Assembly (NCBI RefSeq): GCF_034931025.1
Contig: NZ_JAYGIL010000027.1
Span: 1-64,000, forward strand
DNA: 64,000 nt
Direction: 5' to 3'
Source of the DNA: Arcicella gelida
Lineage (GTDB): Bacteria > Bacteroidota > Bacteroidia > Cytophagales > Spirosomataceae
The notes beneath the pieces are model-generated. The model searched no databases, was not told the origin of the DNA, and saw only the letters and a list, made by a program, of their open reading frames with translations. Every line of letters starts with the position of its first letter. The stretch's first letter is position 1. Position numbers and translations under genes: made by a program. Below, one piece after another: positions 26,483-35,609 of this stretch.

Positions 26483-27142
26483 ATGGAAATAAACCAGTTT
26501 TATATCTTGATTAAAGAGAATCGTTGTGAAGACTTTATAACATATTGCGAAAAGTATAAGGAGGAAATAAAAACTAACCCATATTTATCACAACCTTTAA
26601 ATACTCTAATATATGAAGAAATAGGGAGGGAATTAGAAATAACCCCTCTGAAACCCATTATAAAAGATTGGATAGAAACACTATATTTAGCACACTCAGG
26701 TAATATATTAAAGCTTTCAAATGAACAATTTGAAAAAATTACAGTAGCTCAAATTAAGGTTTCGGAAGGAAATATAGAAGCTTGTAGGAGTTACGCCAAA
26801 CTTTTTCCTGATAACCCTATTTGTAAAGAAATATTGGATACAGAAATAGAAGAAAGTAATAACATTATTCCACTTTTCCCTAAAAATAAGGAAATACCTG
26901 TTTTTGAGAAAGATAGTAAACCCTTAACTATAAAAGAAAAAATGAAAATCAGTATACTTAACAAGCTTAATCAAAAATCTAAAAGAATAACAATAAGTAA
27001 CTTGTACGATAATATGAAGTTAATTAGTAATGACTTTAAAGAAGATTTATATTATACTTGCTTGAGAGAATTGAGGAATGATAGGAAAATATCTTTTGGC
27101 AATATTAATAATATTGATACAGAGGTACATTTGATAAGTTAG
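26483..27142 (+). CDS. Unknown 219-aa protein downstream of uvrA
   Basis: No family recognised. It has no signal peptide and no membrane span. It is Lys/Glu/Ile/Asn-rich and mostly helical. Residues about 1-105 look like helical repeats (FYILIKENRCEDFITYCEKY). A low-complexity linker follows (NNIIPLFPKNKEIPVFEKD), and the last 80 residues have a winged-helix-like pattern (KEKMKISILNKLNQKSKRI, then LRELRNDRKISFGNI). Its codon use and AT content look richer in A/T than uvrA, hinting at recent acquisition. It lies 49 bp after uvrA. Confidence 0.55.
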   Translation: MEINQFYILIKENRCEDFITYCEKYKEEIKTNPYLSQPLNTLIYEEIGRELEITPLKPIIKDWIETLYLAHSGNILKLSNEQFEKITVAQIKVSEGNIEACRSYAKLFPDNPICKEILDTEIEESNNIIPLFPKNKEIPVFEKDSKPLTIKEKMKISILNKLNQKSKRITISNLYDNMKLISNDFKEDLYYTCLRELRNDRKISFGNINNIDTEVHLIS

Positions 27143-27204
27143 TATAAAGACACAGCCCATGGCGAAAGCAAAATATTGTCTCTCTCCCCAAAAGCAATCA
27201 AATC

Positions 27205-28089
27205 ATGAAAATAGACATCAAAGACTTTGAGTACAACGGTGAAAAGAAATTTAAAATCAAAAATTCAGTTACTAAAGTTAAAGATTTTTATGAATCTGCG
27301 GAGGAGTATGAGTTGATGATGGCTGAGATAAAAGAGGTAATTGATAAACGCCAAAGTTTGATGTATGCTGATGACCGTTATGCGATGTTGATGATTTTTC
27401 AGGCTTCGGATGCGGCAGGAAAAGATGGAACTATCAAAGCGGTACTTTCGGGGATTAATCCTGCTGGAATTTCAGTACATAGTTTTAAAAAGCCTACTCA
27501 GGAGGAATTAGACCATGATTTTATGTGGCGAAATATGGTAAAAATGCCTGAGAGAGGAAAAATGGTTTTTCACAATCGTTCGTACTACGAAGAGTTATTG
27601 GTGGTAAAAGTACATCCTGAGATTTTATTAAAAAGTGAAAGACTTCCTTTAGAGCTTACCAAAGATTTGGATAAAGTATGGGAGCATCGCTATGAGGATA
27701 TTCGCAATTACGAAAAATATTTGAATAGAAACGGAACTGTTGTGCTAAAATTCTTTCTGAATGTATCAAAAAAAGTACAAGCTGAACGCTTGATTGAACG
27801 CATTAAAGACCCAACGAAAAACTGGAAATTTGAAGAAGGCGATGTAAAAGAGCGTGAATTTTGGAATGATTATCAAGCGGCTTACGAAGAAATGGTAAAC
27901 CAAACCGCCGCCAAACATGCTCCTTGGTATGTAGTGCCAGCAGACGATAAAAAGAATATGCGATTGATTGTCAGCAGTATTATTTTACACCATATCAAGG
28001 CTTTAGAAATGGCGTATCCAGAAGCAGATGAGGCTCGCCAAGCTACTTTGCTACAACTCATCAAGGTAATCGAGCAACAAAATGAATAA
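27205..28089 (+). CDS. Polyphosphate kinase 2 family protein
   Basis: Transfers phosphate between polyphosphate and nucleoside mono- or diphosphates in the cytoplasm. The single-domain 294-residue protein shows the Walker A-like motif FQASDAAGKDGTIKAVL, followed by NPAGISVHSFKKPTQEEL, the Walker B-like HNRSYYEE, and the lid segment ERIKDPTKNWKFEEGD. The class (NDP- or AMP-phosphorylating) cannot be set with certainty. Followed at 53 bp by a pseudouridine synthase gene, probably one transcript. Confidence 0.93.
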   Translation: MKIDIKDFEYNGEKKFKIKNSVTKVKDFYESAEEYELMMAEIKEVIDKRQSLMYADDRYAMLMIFQASDAAGKDGTIKAVLSGINPAGISVHSFKKPTQEELDHDFMWRNMVKMPERGKMVFHNRSYYEELLVVKVHPEILLKSERLPLELTKDLDKVWEHRYEDIRNYEKYLNRNGTVVLKFFLNVSKKVQAERLIERIKDPTKNWKFEEGDVKEREFWNDYQAAYEEMVNQTAAKHAPWYVVPADDKKNMRLIVSSIILHHIKALEMAYPEADEARQATLLQLIKVIEQQNE

Positions 28090-28142
28090 GCTAATGTGAA
28101 ACTATTTTGGTAAATTGCAGGCTTAAAGACAAAAAGATTACC

Positions 28143-28862
28143 ATGCGACTGAATTTCAAGGACTTAATTATATTTGAGAACGACGATTATATTGTTATCA
28201 ACAAACCTCCATACATTGCTTCATTAGACGAACGCCAGGCTGATAATTCGCAGAGTATTCTTCGTTTAGCAAAAGAGTACTCAGACGACGCTCAGTTGGC
28301 TCACCGTTTGGATAAAGAAACTTCGGGTGCTTTAGCAATTGCCAAAAATCCTGCGGCGTATCGTCATTTAGCGATGCAATTTGAACACCGTCAGGTAGAA
28401 AAACGCTATCACGCTGTCGTGAATGGTGCAAATGATTTTGAAATGATTTCAGTCTATTTGCCCATCGCTCAGAAAAGAGATGGAACACAAGTAATGATTG
28501 ACCGCCAGAAGGGAAAAGAGGCTGAAACAATCTTCAATACCATCAAAGTATATCGTAATCATACTTTGGTAGAATGTATGCCTGTAACGGGTAGAATGCA
28601 CCAAATCAGGATTCATTTGGTATGTTTGAAAGCTCCAATTGTTTGTGACCCAACGTATGGCGGAGAGTTTATTTACTTATCTGATTTAAAAAGAAAATTT
28701 AATCTAAAAAAAGATACAGACGAGCTTCCTTTGATGAAAAGAGTAGCCTTACACTCTCGTTCTTTAACCTTCAGATTATTGAATGATGAGATTATTAAGG
28801 TAGAAGCTCCTTATCCGAAAGATTTTGAGGTTTTGGTAAAGCAGTTAGAGAAGTTTTCGTAA
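28143..28862 (+). CDS. RluA-family RNA pseudouridine synthase
   Basis: Isomerises uridine to pseudouridine in rRNA or tRNA. The catalytic aspartate motif HRLDKETSGAL is clear at about residue 47, and the RMHQIRIHL motif lies about 90 residues later. There is no N-terminal S4 domain, as in the short RluA/TruC-like members. I take ATG 28143 (MRLNFKDLIIFEND, 240 residues). The frame is open back to a TTG at 28107, which would add 12 unlikely residues. The target site is unknown. tRNA-Arg starts 28 bp downstream. Confidence 0.9.
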   Translation: MRLNFKDLIIFENDDYIVINKPPYIASLDERQADNSQSILRLAKEYSDDAQLAHRLDKETSGALAIAKNPAAYRHLAMQFEHRQVEKRYHAVVNGANDFEMISVYLPIAQKRDGTQVMIDRQKGKEAETIFNTIKVYRNHTLVECMPVTGRMHQIRIHLVCLKAPIVCDPTYGGEFIYLSDLKRKFNLKKDTDELPLMKRVALHSRSLTFRLLNDEIIKVEAPYPKDFEVLVKQLEKFS

Positions 28863-28890
28863 TTTTGCGACCATCCAATTCAAGGCTCTC

Positions 28891-28962
28891 GGCTCCGTAG
28901 TTCAATGGATAGAATGTAGGTTTCCGGTACCTAAGATGAAGGTTCGATTCCTTCCGGGGCCA
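28891..28962 (+). tRNA. tRNA-Arg (anticodon CCG)
   Basis: A 72-nt cloverleaf. Acceptor GGCTCCG pairs with CGGGGCC (one G-U). The anticodon stem TAGGT/ACCTA carries the loop TTCCGGT, giving anticodon CCG. The T arm GAAGG-TTCGATT-CCTTC is perfect. CCA is not encoded. A -7-like TAATTTTG lies 24 bp upstream (28860-28867), overlapping the stop of the preceding gene. Confidence 0.93.
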
Positions 28963-29063
28963 CAAATAATCAGAATAAACCCTTAGCATTTAAAATGTTA
29001 GGGGTTTTGTTTTTTATTGGGGTACACTTTGTGAAAAAGTTTTAATACGGCAATATTGTTACT

Positions 29064-29125
29064 GTTATCGGCAAGGTAAATCGAAGAAAGTATGTTTATT
29101 TATGCTATATTTGCCGATAACGGCA
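29064..29125. promoter_or_regulatory. Inverted repeats around the Fic gene promoter
   Basis: GTTATCGGCAA (29064-29074) and TTGCCGATAAC (29111-29121) are perfect 11-bp inverted copies, 47 bp apart start to start. The right copy also lies in a smaller palindrome TGCCGATAACGGCA and overlaps the -7-like box TATATTTG (29106-29113). Suggests looped or cooperative repression by the HTH of the adjacent protein. Confidence 0.6.
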
Positions 29126-29141
29126 TGTAATAAGAGCAATT

Positions 29142-30035
29142 ATGAATTATATTTCAGTAAGTGAATTTGCAAAAAAATGGAATATTCCAGAAAGGACTGT
29201 TCGAAATTACTGTGCTACAGGAAAAATACAAGGAGCTTTCTTAACAGGTAAAACTTGGAATATTCCAAATGATGCTACTATCCCTGAAAAGGGGAATAAG
29301 AAGAAATTTAGTAATAATCCCTTACTCAATCATCTCAAAGAGCAAAAGGATATGAAGCTCAATGGGGGTATTTACCATCGTACACAGATTGACTTGACCT
29401 ATAATTCAAATCGTATTGAAGGAAGTAGGCTGACACACGACCAAACCAGATATATTTTCGAAACCAATACTATTGGGGCATCTCAAGAAAGTATAAATGT
29501 TGATGACATCATAGAAACCACCAACCACTTTCGCTGTATTGATTTAATCATTGACAAAGCAAAAGTCAAACTAGCTGAATCTTTGATTAAAGAGTTACAT
29601 TTTCTTTTAAAATCAGGGACTTCTGATAGTAGAAAAGATTGGTTTAACGTTGGGGAATACAAAAAATTACCAAACGAAGTCGGGGGTAATGAAACTTGTC
29701 CACCTAAAGAGGTTGCTACAAAAATGACAGAACTACTTGCTGCTTATCACAACATCGAAAAGAAAACGTTAAAAGATATTATTGATTTTCACTATCAGTT
29801 TGAAGTTATTCATCCCTTTCAAGATGGTAACGGACGTGTTGGTCGATTGATTATGTTTAAAGAATGTCTTGCCAATAATATTGTACCGTTTATTATAGAT
29901 GAAGACCTAAAGTTTTTCTATTACAGAGGTTTGCAAGAATGGAATCATATAAAAGAATATTTGTTAGATACTTGTTTTACCGCTCAGGATAATTACAAAG
30001 CGATTCTTCAGTATTTTGAAATAGTATTCGAATAG
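29142..30035 (+). CDS. Fic-domain protein with N-terminal helix-turn-helix
   Basis: Fic proteins usually transfer AMP to a hydroxyl of a target protein. The 297-residue product has an excisionase/MerR-like HTH at residues 1-45 (SVSEFAKKWNIPERTVRNYC). A class-II-like inhibitory motif S-x-x-x-E-G lies at residues 89-94 (SNRIEG), and the complete catalytic motif HPFQDGNGRVGR at 224-235. All catalytic residues are present, so activity is expected, restrained in cis by Glu93. The HTH and the inverted repeats over its promoter point to autoregulation. No toxin-antitoxin partner adjoins. Confidence 0.9.
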   Translation: MNYISVSEFAKKWNIPERTVRNYCATGKIQGAFLTGKTWNIPNDATIPEKGNKKKFSNNPLLNHLKEQKDMKLNGGIYHRTQIDLTYNSNRIEGSRLTHDQTRYIFETNTIGASQESINVDDIIETTNHFRCIDLIIDKAKVKLAESLIKELHFLLKSGTSDSRKDWFNVGEYKKLPNEVGGNETCPPKEVATKMTELLAAYHNIEKKTLKDIIDFHYQFEVIHPFQDGNGRVGRLIMFKECLANNIVPFIIDEDLKFFYYRGLQEWNHIKEYLLDTCFTAQDNYKAILQYFEIVFE

Positions 30036-30036
30036 A

Positions 30037-30657
30037 TTATTGCTTAAAATCATGAATATTGAAAACCTTATCACAGAAATCATATTCTGAGGGTTGATTG
30101 GAGCAGATAAATAATAAACGATTCTTAGAATATTCCTGTACATTCTTTAAGTACCAGTTGCAAGCGTTATTATCAAGGTTAGAAGTTGGTTCATCAAGCA
30201 TCAAAATCTCGCAATCAGACAAGAAAGAGAGTCCTAATTTTACTCTTTGCTTCATTCCAGATGAGAAATACTTTATCTCTTTGTTTTTAGCCTGCGGTAA
30301 TTCTATAAAATCAATGAATTGACTGATAGTAAGTTCGTCTCTTAATGGTTTAAACTTGATATGAAAGGCTAGAAGTTCGCTTAAAGTGAAGTCTTCGATA
30401 AGTTCTAAGTAAGGAGCAGTAATGCTAATGTGTTGATAGAAACTATCAACTTCAAGAGTTTTATCGCCATCTTGAAAACTAACAGTTCCTTCGCTATGAG
30501 GCATAAAGCCCGAAAGTACTTGAAGTAAGGTAGATTTTCCACTACCATTTGCACCCGTAAAAGTATAGGAGTTTCCAGTATGAAAGGTCAGATTTACATT
30601 TCTGAAAATCCATTCATTTCTGAACTTTTTACCAAGATTTTGAGTGATGATGTGCAA
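30037..30657 (-). CDS. Stand-alone ABC transporter ATP-binding protein
   Basis: A 206-residue ABC ATPase with Walker A GANGSGKST, signature FSSGMKQRVKLG and Walker B ILMLDEPTSNLD. It resembles the small ATPases of ABC exporters in Bacteroidota. No permease gene adjoins, so its membrane partner must be encoded elsewhere. Its stop is 1 bp from the convergent Fic gene. It is upstream on the minus strand from nothing else in the same operon. Confidence 0.88.
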   Translation of the reverse strand: MHIITQNLGKKFRNEWIFRNVNLTFHTGNSYTFTGANGSGKSTLLQVLSGFMPHSEGTVSFQDGDKTLEVDSFYQHISITAPYLELIEDFTLSELLAFHIKFKPLRDELTISQFIDFIELPQAKNKEIKYFSSGMKQRVKLGLSFLSDCEILMLDEPTSNLDNNACNWYLKNVQEYSKNRLLFICSNQPSEYDFCDKVFNIHDFKQ

Positions 30658-30732
30658 TTTACCTGTGCTGATTAAATTTTAAAGGTTGATACTGAATATT
30701 CTAAACATTCAGTATCAACCTTTTGAAGAATA

Positions 30733-31509
30733 TTAAGAAAGTCCTTTCATGATACCTCTTTCAGAATTACGGATGAAGTTGACAATTTCATCACGTTCAG
30801 AAGAAGCAGGAAGATTGATTTCAATTTGCGTTAAAGCATCAGAAGTATTTAAGTTTTTCAAATAAATATACCTGTATGCTTCTTGAATTTGTGAGATTTG
30901 TTCTTCTGAAAACCCACTTCTTCTTAAGCCAACAGAGTTAATACCTACATAGCCAAGTGGTTCACGGGCAGATTTTGTATAAGGAGGAATGTCTTTTCTT
31001 ACTAAAGCTCCTCCTGAAATCATTACATGTTTTCCGATTTTTACAAACTGGTGAACGGCAGCTGTACCACCAAAACGAGCGAAATCTCCCACTTCTACGT
31101 GACCAGCCATTTGCACATTGTTGGCAATAATTACATTGTCGCCAATGATACAATCATGAGCAATATGGCAATAAGCCATGATTAAGCAATTTTTACCAAT
31201 TTGTGTTTTATACTTATCAACAGTACCTCTGTTTAGGGTTACACATTCACGAATAGTTGTATTATCACCAACGATGGCAAGTGTTTCTTCGCCCTGAAAT
31301 TTTAAATCTTGTGGAATAGCAGATATTACAGCACCCGGGAAAATACGACAATTTTTACCAATTCTTGCACCAGGGAAAATCGTTACGTTTGAGCCAATCC
31401 AGCTACCTTCACCAATTTCCACATTTTGATGAATCACCGTAAAAGGCTCTACGACCACATTCTGAGCAAGTTTGGCGTCGGGATGTATGTACGCTAAGGG
31501 TTGTGTCAT
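30733..31509 (-). CDS. lpxA: Acyl-[ACP]-UDP-N-acetylglucosamine O-acyltransferase
   Basis: First enzyme of lipid A synthesis, adding a 3-hydroxyacyl chain to the 3-OH of UDP-GlcNAc. The 258-residue protein has the left-handed beta-helix hexapeptide repeats (IGEGSWIGSNVTIFPGARIG) and the catalytic-histidine region CHIAHDCIIGDNVIIANN. The C-terminal helical tail is present. It is the third gene of the lpxD-lpxC/fabZ-lpxA operon. Confidence 0.96.
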   Translation of the reverse strand: MTQPLAYIHPDAKLAQNVVVEPFTVIHQNVEIGEGSWIGSNVTIFPGARIGKNCRIFPGAVISAIPQDLKFQGEETLAIVGDNTTIRECVTLNRGTVDKYKTQIGKNCLIMAYCHIAHDCIIGDNVIIANNVQMAGHVEVGDFARFGGTAAVHQFVKIGKHVMISGGALVRKDIPPYTKSAREPLGYVGINSVGLRRSGFSEEQISQIQEAYRYIYLKNLNTSDALTQIEINLPASSERDEIVNFIRNSERGIMKGLS

Positions 31510-31545
31510 ATTTTTATTGATAACAACGAATTTTATTCGTAATAA

Positions 31546-32940
31546 TTAACTCTTTCTTACTAAGCTTGCTGTCATGTCAGCTTCACAAACTACTTGTCCA
31601 CCCACATAAGCTACACCGTGCATTTTTGCGATACCTCTTCTGATAGGAGCCAATAAATCACATTTGAAAATGACAGTATCGCCCGGAACTACACTTTTTC
31701 TAAAGCGACAGTTTTCGATTCCTACCAAATATGGCCAGTAGTTTTCTGGGTCTGGAACAGAGCTAAGTACAAGAATACCACCTGTTTGTGCCATCGCTTC
31801 TACTTGCATAACGCCCGGCATGACAGGATTGTTAGGGAAGTGACCCATGAAATAATTTTCATTCATGGTTACGTTTTTGATACCAACAACACTTTGGTCG
31901 TCCAAATAAATGATTTTATCAACCATTTGGAATGGATAACGATGAGGAAGTAATTGATAGATTCTCTCGAAAGTAAAGATTGGTGGTTGTTTTGGATCAT
32001 ACTGAGGTACTTTGTTTTTCTCAGTTTCCAACATCAACTTTTTGATTTTCTTGGCTAGTTCAACATTAGCAGCATGACCCGGACGAGCGGCTAAGATTTG
32101 TGCTTTGATAGGACGACCCACTAAAGCTAAATCTCCAACCATATCCAATAATTTATGGCGAGCCATTTCATTATTGTAATACAATTCTAAATTATTAAGA
32201 ATACCTTTTTCTTTAGAAACGCTTACTTTTGGTTTGCCCAAAACCATTGCTAAGTGGTTAAGTTCATCCTCAGAATAATCACGGTCTGCAATGACGATGG
32301 CATTTGATAAATCTCCTCCTTTGATTAAATCTGCTTTATATAAAGCTTCTAATTCATGAACAAAACAGAAAGTACGGCATTTAGCAAAGCTTTCATTAAA
32401 CTGACTGATGGCAGTTAAATTAGCATGCTGACTTGTTAAGAATTTAGAATTATAATCAACCATGGCTGTTAAGCGGTAGTCGTTAAGCGGCAAAGCTGCC
32501 AATTCTACACCTCTTTCAGCATCTTTATATCTTATTTCAGAAGGAATTTCAAAGAATTTACGATGTGCCTCTTGCTCTTCTAAACCAGCATCCAAAATAG
32601 CTTCTACAAATTTGATAGAACTTCCATCCATAATTGGCGGTTCTGGCCCATCTAATTGTATCAAAACATTATCAACCTGACAGCCTACCATTGCTGCTAA
32701 TACATGTTCTACTGTATTGATTCTAGCTCCGTTATGTTCGATGGTTGTTCCTCTTGAAACATCAACAACGTGATCTACATCGGCATCAGCAATAGGCTGA
32801 TTCGGTAAATCTATTCTTTGAAATTTGTATCCATGATTGGTAGGAGCGGGTAAAAATGTCATATTGGCTACAACACCTGTATGTAAACCAACACCAGACA
32901 TCGTAACCGATTTCTTGATGGTATGCTGTTTGTTATTCAT
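31546..32940 (-). CDS. lpxC/fabZ: Bifunctional UDP-3-O-acyl-GlcNAc deacetylase / 3-hydroxyacyl-ACP dehydratase
   Basis: A natural fusion typical of Bacteroidota, 464 residues. The N-terminal LpxC domain (about 1-300) removes the acetyl group in the committed lipid A step. Zinc-site motifs are EHVLAAMVG and the late HKLLDMVGDLAL. The C-terminal FabZ domain (about 315-464) dehydrates 3-hydroxyacyl-ACP, with HRYPFQMVDKI and GHFPNNPVMPGVMQVEAMAQ. It overlaps the lpxD stop by 8 bp, so translation is coupled. Confidence 0.97.
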   Translation of the reverse strand: MNNKQHTIKKSVTMSGVGLHTGVVANMTFLPAPTNHGYKFQRIDLPNQPIADADVDHVVDVSRGTTIEHNGARINTVEHVLAAMVGCQVDNVLIQLDGPEPPIMDGSSIKFVEAILDAGLEEQEAHRKFFEIPSEIRYKDAERGVELAALPLNDYRLTAMVDYNSKFLTSQHANLTAISQFNESFAKCRTFCFVHELEALYKADLIKGGDLSNAIVIADRDYSEDELNHLAMVLGKPKVSVSKEKGILNNLELYYNNEMARHKLLDMVGDLALVGRPIKAQILAARPGHAANVELAKKIKKLMLETEKNKVPQYDPKQPPIFTFERIYQLLPHRYPFQMVDKIIYLDDQSVVGIKNVTMNENYFMGHFPNNPVMPGVMQVEAMAQTGGILVLSSVPDPENYWPYLVGIENCRFRKSVVPGDTVIFKCDLLAPIRRGIAKMHGVAYVGGQVVCEADMTASLVRKS

Positions 32941-33967
32941 TGCTTTTTAACTTATTTTCTAATTCTCTCAATCGTTTTTCTGTAGCAGGGAGTTTACGAA
33001 TAAGAGCCTGTGTTTTCAAGTAGTCTATATTTTCTGTGGCAGGAGTTCCGCTTAAAATCATTCCTTCTTTATTAGGAGCTTTAGAAACACCTGATTGCCC
33101 CATTACGATGGTTTTATTTGGAACAGAGATATGTCCATTAATACCAACTTGTCCGCCAATCATACAATTTGCCCCTACTTTTGCCGAACCTGCAATACCT
33201 GTTTGTGCCGCAATTACTGTATTTTTACCAATTTCTACATTGTGTGCAATTTGAACCAAATTATCAATTTTTACACCTTCTCTAATAATGGTAGAGCCGA
33301 TTGTGGCACGGTCAATCGTTGAATTTGCACCAATACTCACGTAATCTTCTAAAACTACATTTCCTAATTGGGGAATTGTTTGATAAGTACCATCAGCTTG
33401 CGGAGCAAAACCGAAACCATCTGCACCAATTACTGCATTGGCATGAATGGTACAATGATTGCCGATACGAGTATTTGGATAAATTTTTACACCCGAATAA
33501 AGGGTACAATTATCACCAATAATACTTGCTTCTAAAACCGTTACGTGAGGATAAATTTTTACGTTTTTACCAATTTTACAATTATCAGCAATATAGCTAA
33601 AAGCACCAATATATTCGCCTTCGCCAACTGTAGCCGAACTACTGATGAAAGAGGGCTGTTCAATTCCTTTCTTCTGATTTGCGATGAATTTTTGGTATTC
33701 TTGAAGAAGTGTAGTAAAGGCAGAATAGGCATTTTCAACTAAGATTAAAGTAGAAGAATATTCCTTTTTAGGCTCAAATGTTTTATCAACAATTACAGCA
33801 GTTGCCTGAGTAGTATATAAAAAATGCTCGTATTTAAGATTCGCTAAGAAGGAAATACTGCCTTTAGTTCCATCTTCAATTTTGGCTAATTGGTTAATTT
33901 TAAGGCTTTTATCGCCTTTTACTTCTCCATTTAGCATCAGAGCAATTTGTTCAACGGTAAATTCCAT
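32933..33967 (-). CDS. lpxD: UDP-3-O-acylglucosamine N-acyltransferase
   Basis: Adds the second 3-hydroxyacyl chain in lipid A synthesis. The product has an N-terminal uridine-binding domain (MEFTVEQIALMLNGEV) and hexapeptide repeats with the catalytic segment VQIAHNVEIGKNTVIAAQTG. I take the start at the family-typical MEFTV (344 residues). The frame is open to an ATG at 34018, which would add 17 residues and leave only 3 bp to the upstream gene. First of the lpx genes, behind the HD hydrolase gene. Confidence 0.93.
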   Translation of the reverse strand: MEFTVEQIALMLNGEVKGDKSLKINQLAKIEDGTKGSISFLANLKYEHFLYTTQATAVIVDKTFEPKKEYSSTLILVENAYSAFTTLLQEYQKFIANQKKGIEQPSFISSSATVGEGEYIGAFSYIADNCKIGKNVKIYPHVTVLEASIIGDNCTLYSGVKIYPNTRIGNHCTIHANAVIGADGFGFAPQADGTYQTIPQLGNVVLEDYVSIGANSTIDRATIGSTIIREGVKIDNLVQIAHNVEIGKNTVIAAQTGIAGSAKVGANCMIGGQVGINGHISVPNKTIVMGQSGVSKAPNKEGMILSGTPATENIDYLKTQALIRKLPATEKRLRELENKLKSNE

Positions 33968-34021
33968 TCTTGGGGTGGTGGTCGTTGGGTTTTGTTTTTG
34001 GACGGCTTCGCCTAACATATT

Positions 34022-35254
34022 TTACCGCAAATATACATTCTTTGCCCAACATATATAATATTTTTTGACGATGTTACTTAATGCTTTTATTGTTGGTAAA
34101 TCAGATGCTTCGGCAATATCCAATACTCTTTTGTCTTTTGTCAGAATATTAATGTTCTGTTTGCCAGATACATAAGCGGCATTAGAAGTATTTCCTTGGA
34201 TGATTAAGTAAGGCAAATCACTTTCTTGAACACTTGGATTACTTAGTAAATCAATTTGAATTTTTTCAAGATAAGATGCTTCAATAGGAGCGTCTGAAAT
34301 ATGAATTTTGAATAAATCTCTATCTAACAACATTTTACTGATGTTTGAAAGTAATTTGTCTGGATGTTTTGCCCAAATTTTCACACAAGCCCAAATGTCA
34401 TAATCGTCCATTTCGGCAAAGGCTTCTAGGTAAGATATATCGGCAATAAAGTCTTCTAAACGTACTTCATTTTTTAAAAAAATCATGAAAGCGGGTGTTG
34501 CAAAAACATTTTCGCCTGCTCGGATTAATTCTCTGGCTCTGGTAATGATTTGTATCAACATCGTTTCGGCACAAATAGAGGTTTTGTGCAAATACACTTG
34601 CCAGTACATTAGTCGGCGTGCAGTAAGGAAGTTTTCGATAGAATAGATACCTTTTTGTTCTACAACTAATTGATTATCGACGATATCCAACATTTTCAAG
34701 ATTCTGTCAGCACCAATAAATCCTTCACGAACACCCGTAAAAAAACTATCACGGTTCAAGTAATCCATTCTGTCAACATCTAATTGACTAGAAATTAGTT
34801 GCGTGAAAAATTTTCGTTCATAATTGCCTGTGAACATTTTTATTGCCAAAGTCAAAGCTCCACCCAATTGGCGATTTAATTCTTCCATCAATAAAAATGA
34901 AATGTGTTCGTGTGGTACTTTATCCAAAATGACCGATTCTAAGACATGAGAAAATGGGCCGTGACCGACATCGTGCAATAAAATAGCAATCTGTGCTGCT
35001 TCTAGTTCAGCATCAGAAATTTCGTGTCCTTTACTGCGTAAAGTCATTAAGGCTTCGTTCATCAAATACATCGCACCCAAAGCATGATGAAAACGAGTAT
35101 GCAAAGCACCAGGATACACATATTCAGCCATGCCCAATTGCTTGATTCTCCGCAAACGCTGATAATAAGGATGCTCAATCAAATCAAAAATTAGCTCAGT
35201 TGGTATATTGATAAACCCATAAACAGGGTCATTAACGATTTTGCGTTTGTTCAT
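34022..35254 (-). CDS. HD-domain phosphohydrolase (dGTPase/SAMHD1-like family)
   Basis: A 410-residue metal-dependent phosphohydrolase of the HD superfamily. The HD motif is seen as HTRFHHALGAMYLM and LLHDVGHGPFSHVLE. The family start MNKRKIVNDPVYGFINIP is at 35254. An upstream ATG at 35302 would add 16 residues of low-complexity origin. The substrate is unknown. Nucleotide triphosphohydrolase activity is the usual guess. It lies immediately upstream of the lpx genes and may share their transcript. Confidence 0.88.
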   Translation of the reverse strand: MNKRKIVNDPVYGFINIPTELIFDLIEHPYYQRLRRIKQLGMAEYVYPGALHTRFHHALGAMYLMNEALMTLRSKGHEISDAELEAAQIAILLHDVGHGPFSHVLESVILDKVPHEHISFLLMEELNRQLGGALTLAIKMFTGNYERKFFTQLISSQLDVDRMDYLNRDSFFTGVREGFIGADRILKMLDIVDNQLVVEQKGIYSIENFLTARRLMYWQVYLHKTSICAETMLIQIITRARELIRAGENVFATPAFMIFLKNEVRLEDFIADISYLEAFAEMDDYDIWACVKIWAKHPDKLLSNISKMLLDRDLFKIHISDAPIEASYLEKIQIDLLSNPSVQESDLPYLIIQGNTSNAAYVSGKQNINILTKDKRVLDIAEASDLPTIKALSNIVKKYYICWAKNVYLR

Positions 35255-35550
35255 GTGTTTTAGTTGTGAATGAGTGAGTTTTGAATTAGTGAATACTTTC
35301 AAAATCTTACTTCTTGTTTCTTATCACTTTCGTCTCTCAGTCCAAAAGTCTATCTCAAAATCTTGTCTCTTGCTTCTTGGCTCTTACTTCTTTCGTCTTC
35401 AAATCCTCCAGTCCTAAAGTCTTCCAGTCCCCATAAAAGTCCTTGTACCAAAATCTTGTCTCTTACATCTTGCTTCTTGTCTCTTACTTCTTTAGTCTTC
35501 AAATCCTCCAGTCCTAAAGTCTTCCAGTCCCCATAAAAGTCCTAAAAAAC
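35255..35550. repeat. Low-complexity intergenic stretch with a 93-100-bp direct duplication
   Basis: Pyrimidine-rich sequence on the plus strand. A unit beginning CAAAATCTTGTCTCTT occurs at 35356 and 35449, and its 3' half (AAATCCTCCAGTCCTAAAG) at 35401 and 35501, so the copies are 93-100 bp apart with one small insertion. No gene. Confidence 0.75.
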
Positions 35551-35586
35551 AAAAATAGCGATACAAAAACTGCATCGCTATTTTTT
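35551..35586. terminator. Bidirectional terminator after the Spy-like gene
   Basis: The arms AATAGCGAT and ATCGCTATT have A- and T-tracts on both sides. On the minus strand it ends the Spy-like gene. Confidence 0.8.
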
Positions 35587-35609
35587 TTAATTATTTAGTC
35601 GTTAAAAAC

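Noticed and set aside
28795..28989. Minus-strand 64-aa ORF over tRNA-Arg
   Set aside because: A translation of the tRNA complement, a well-known false call.
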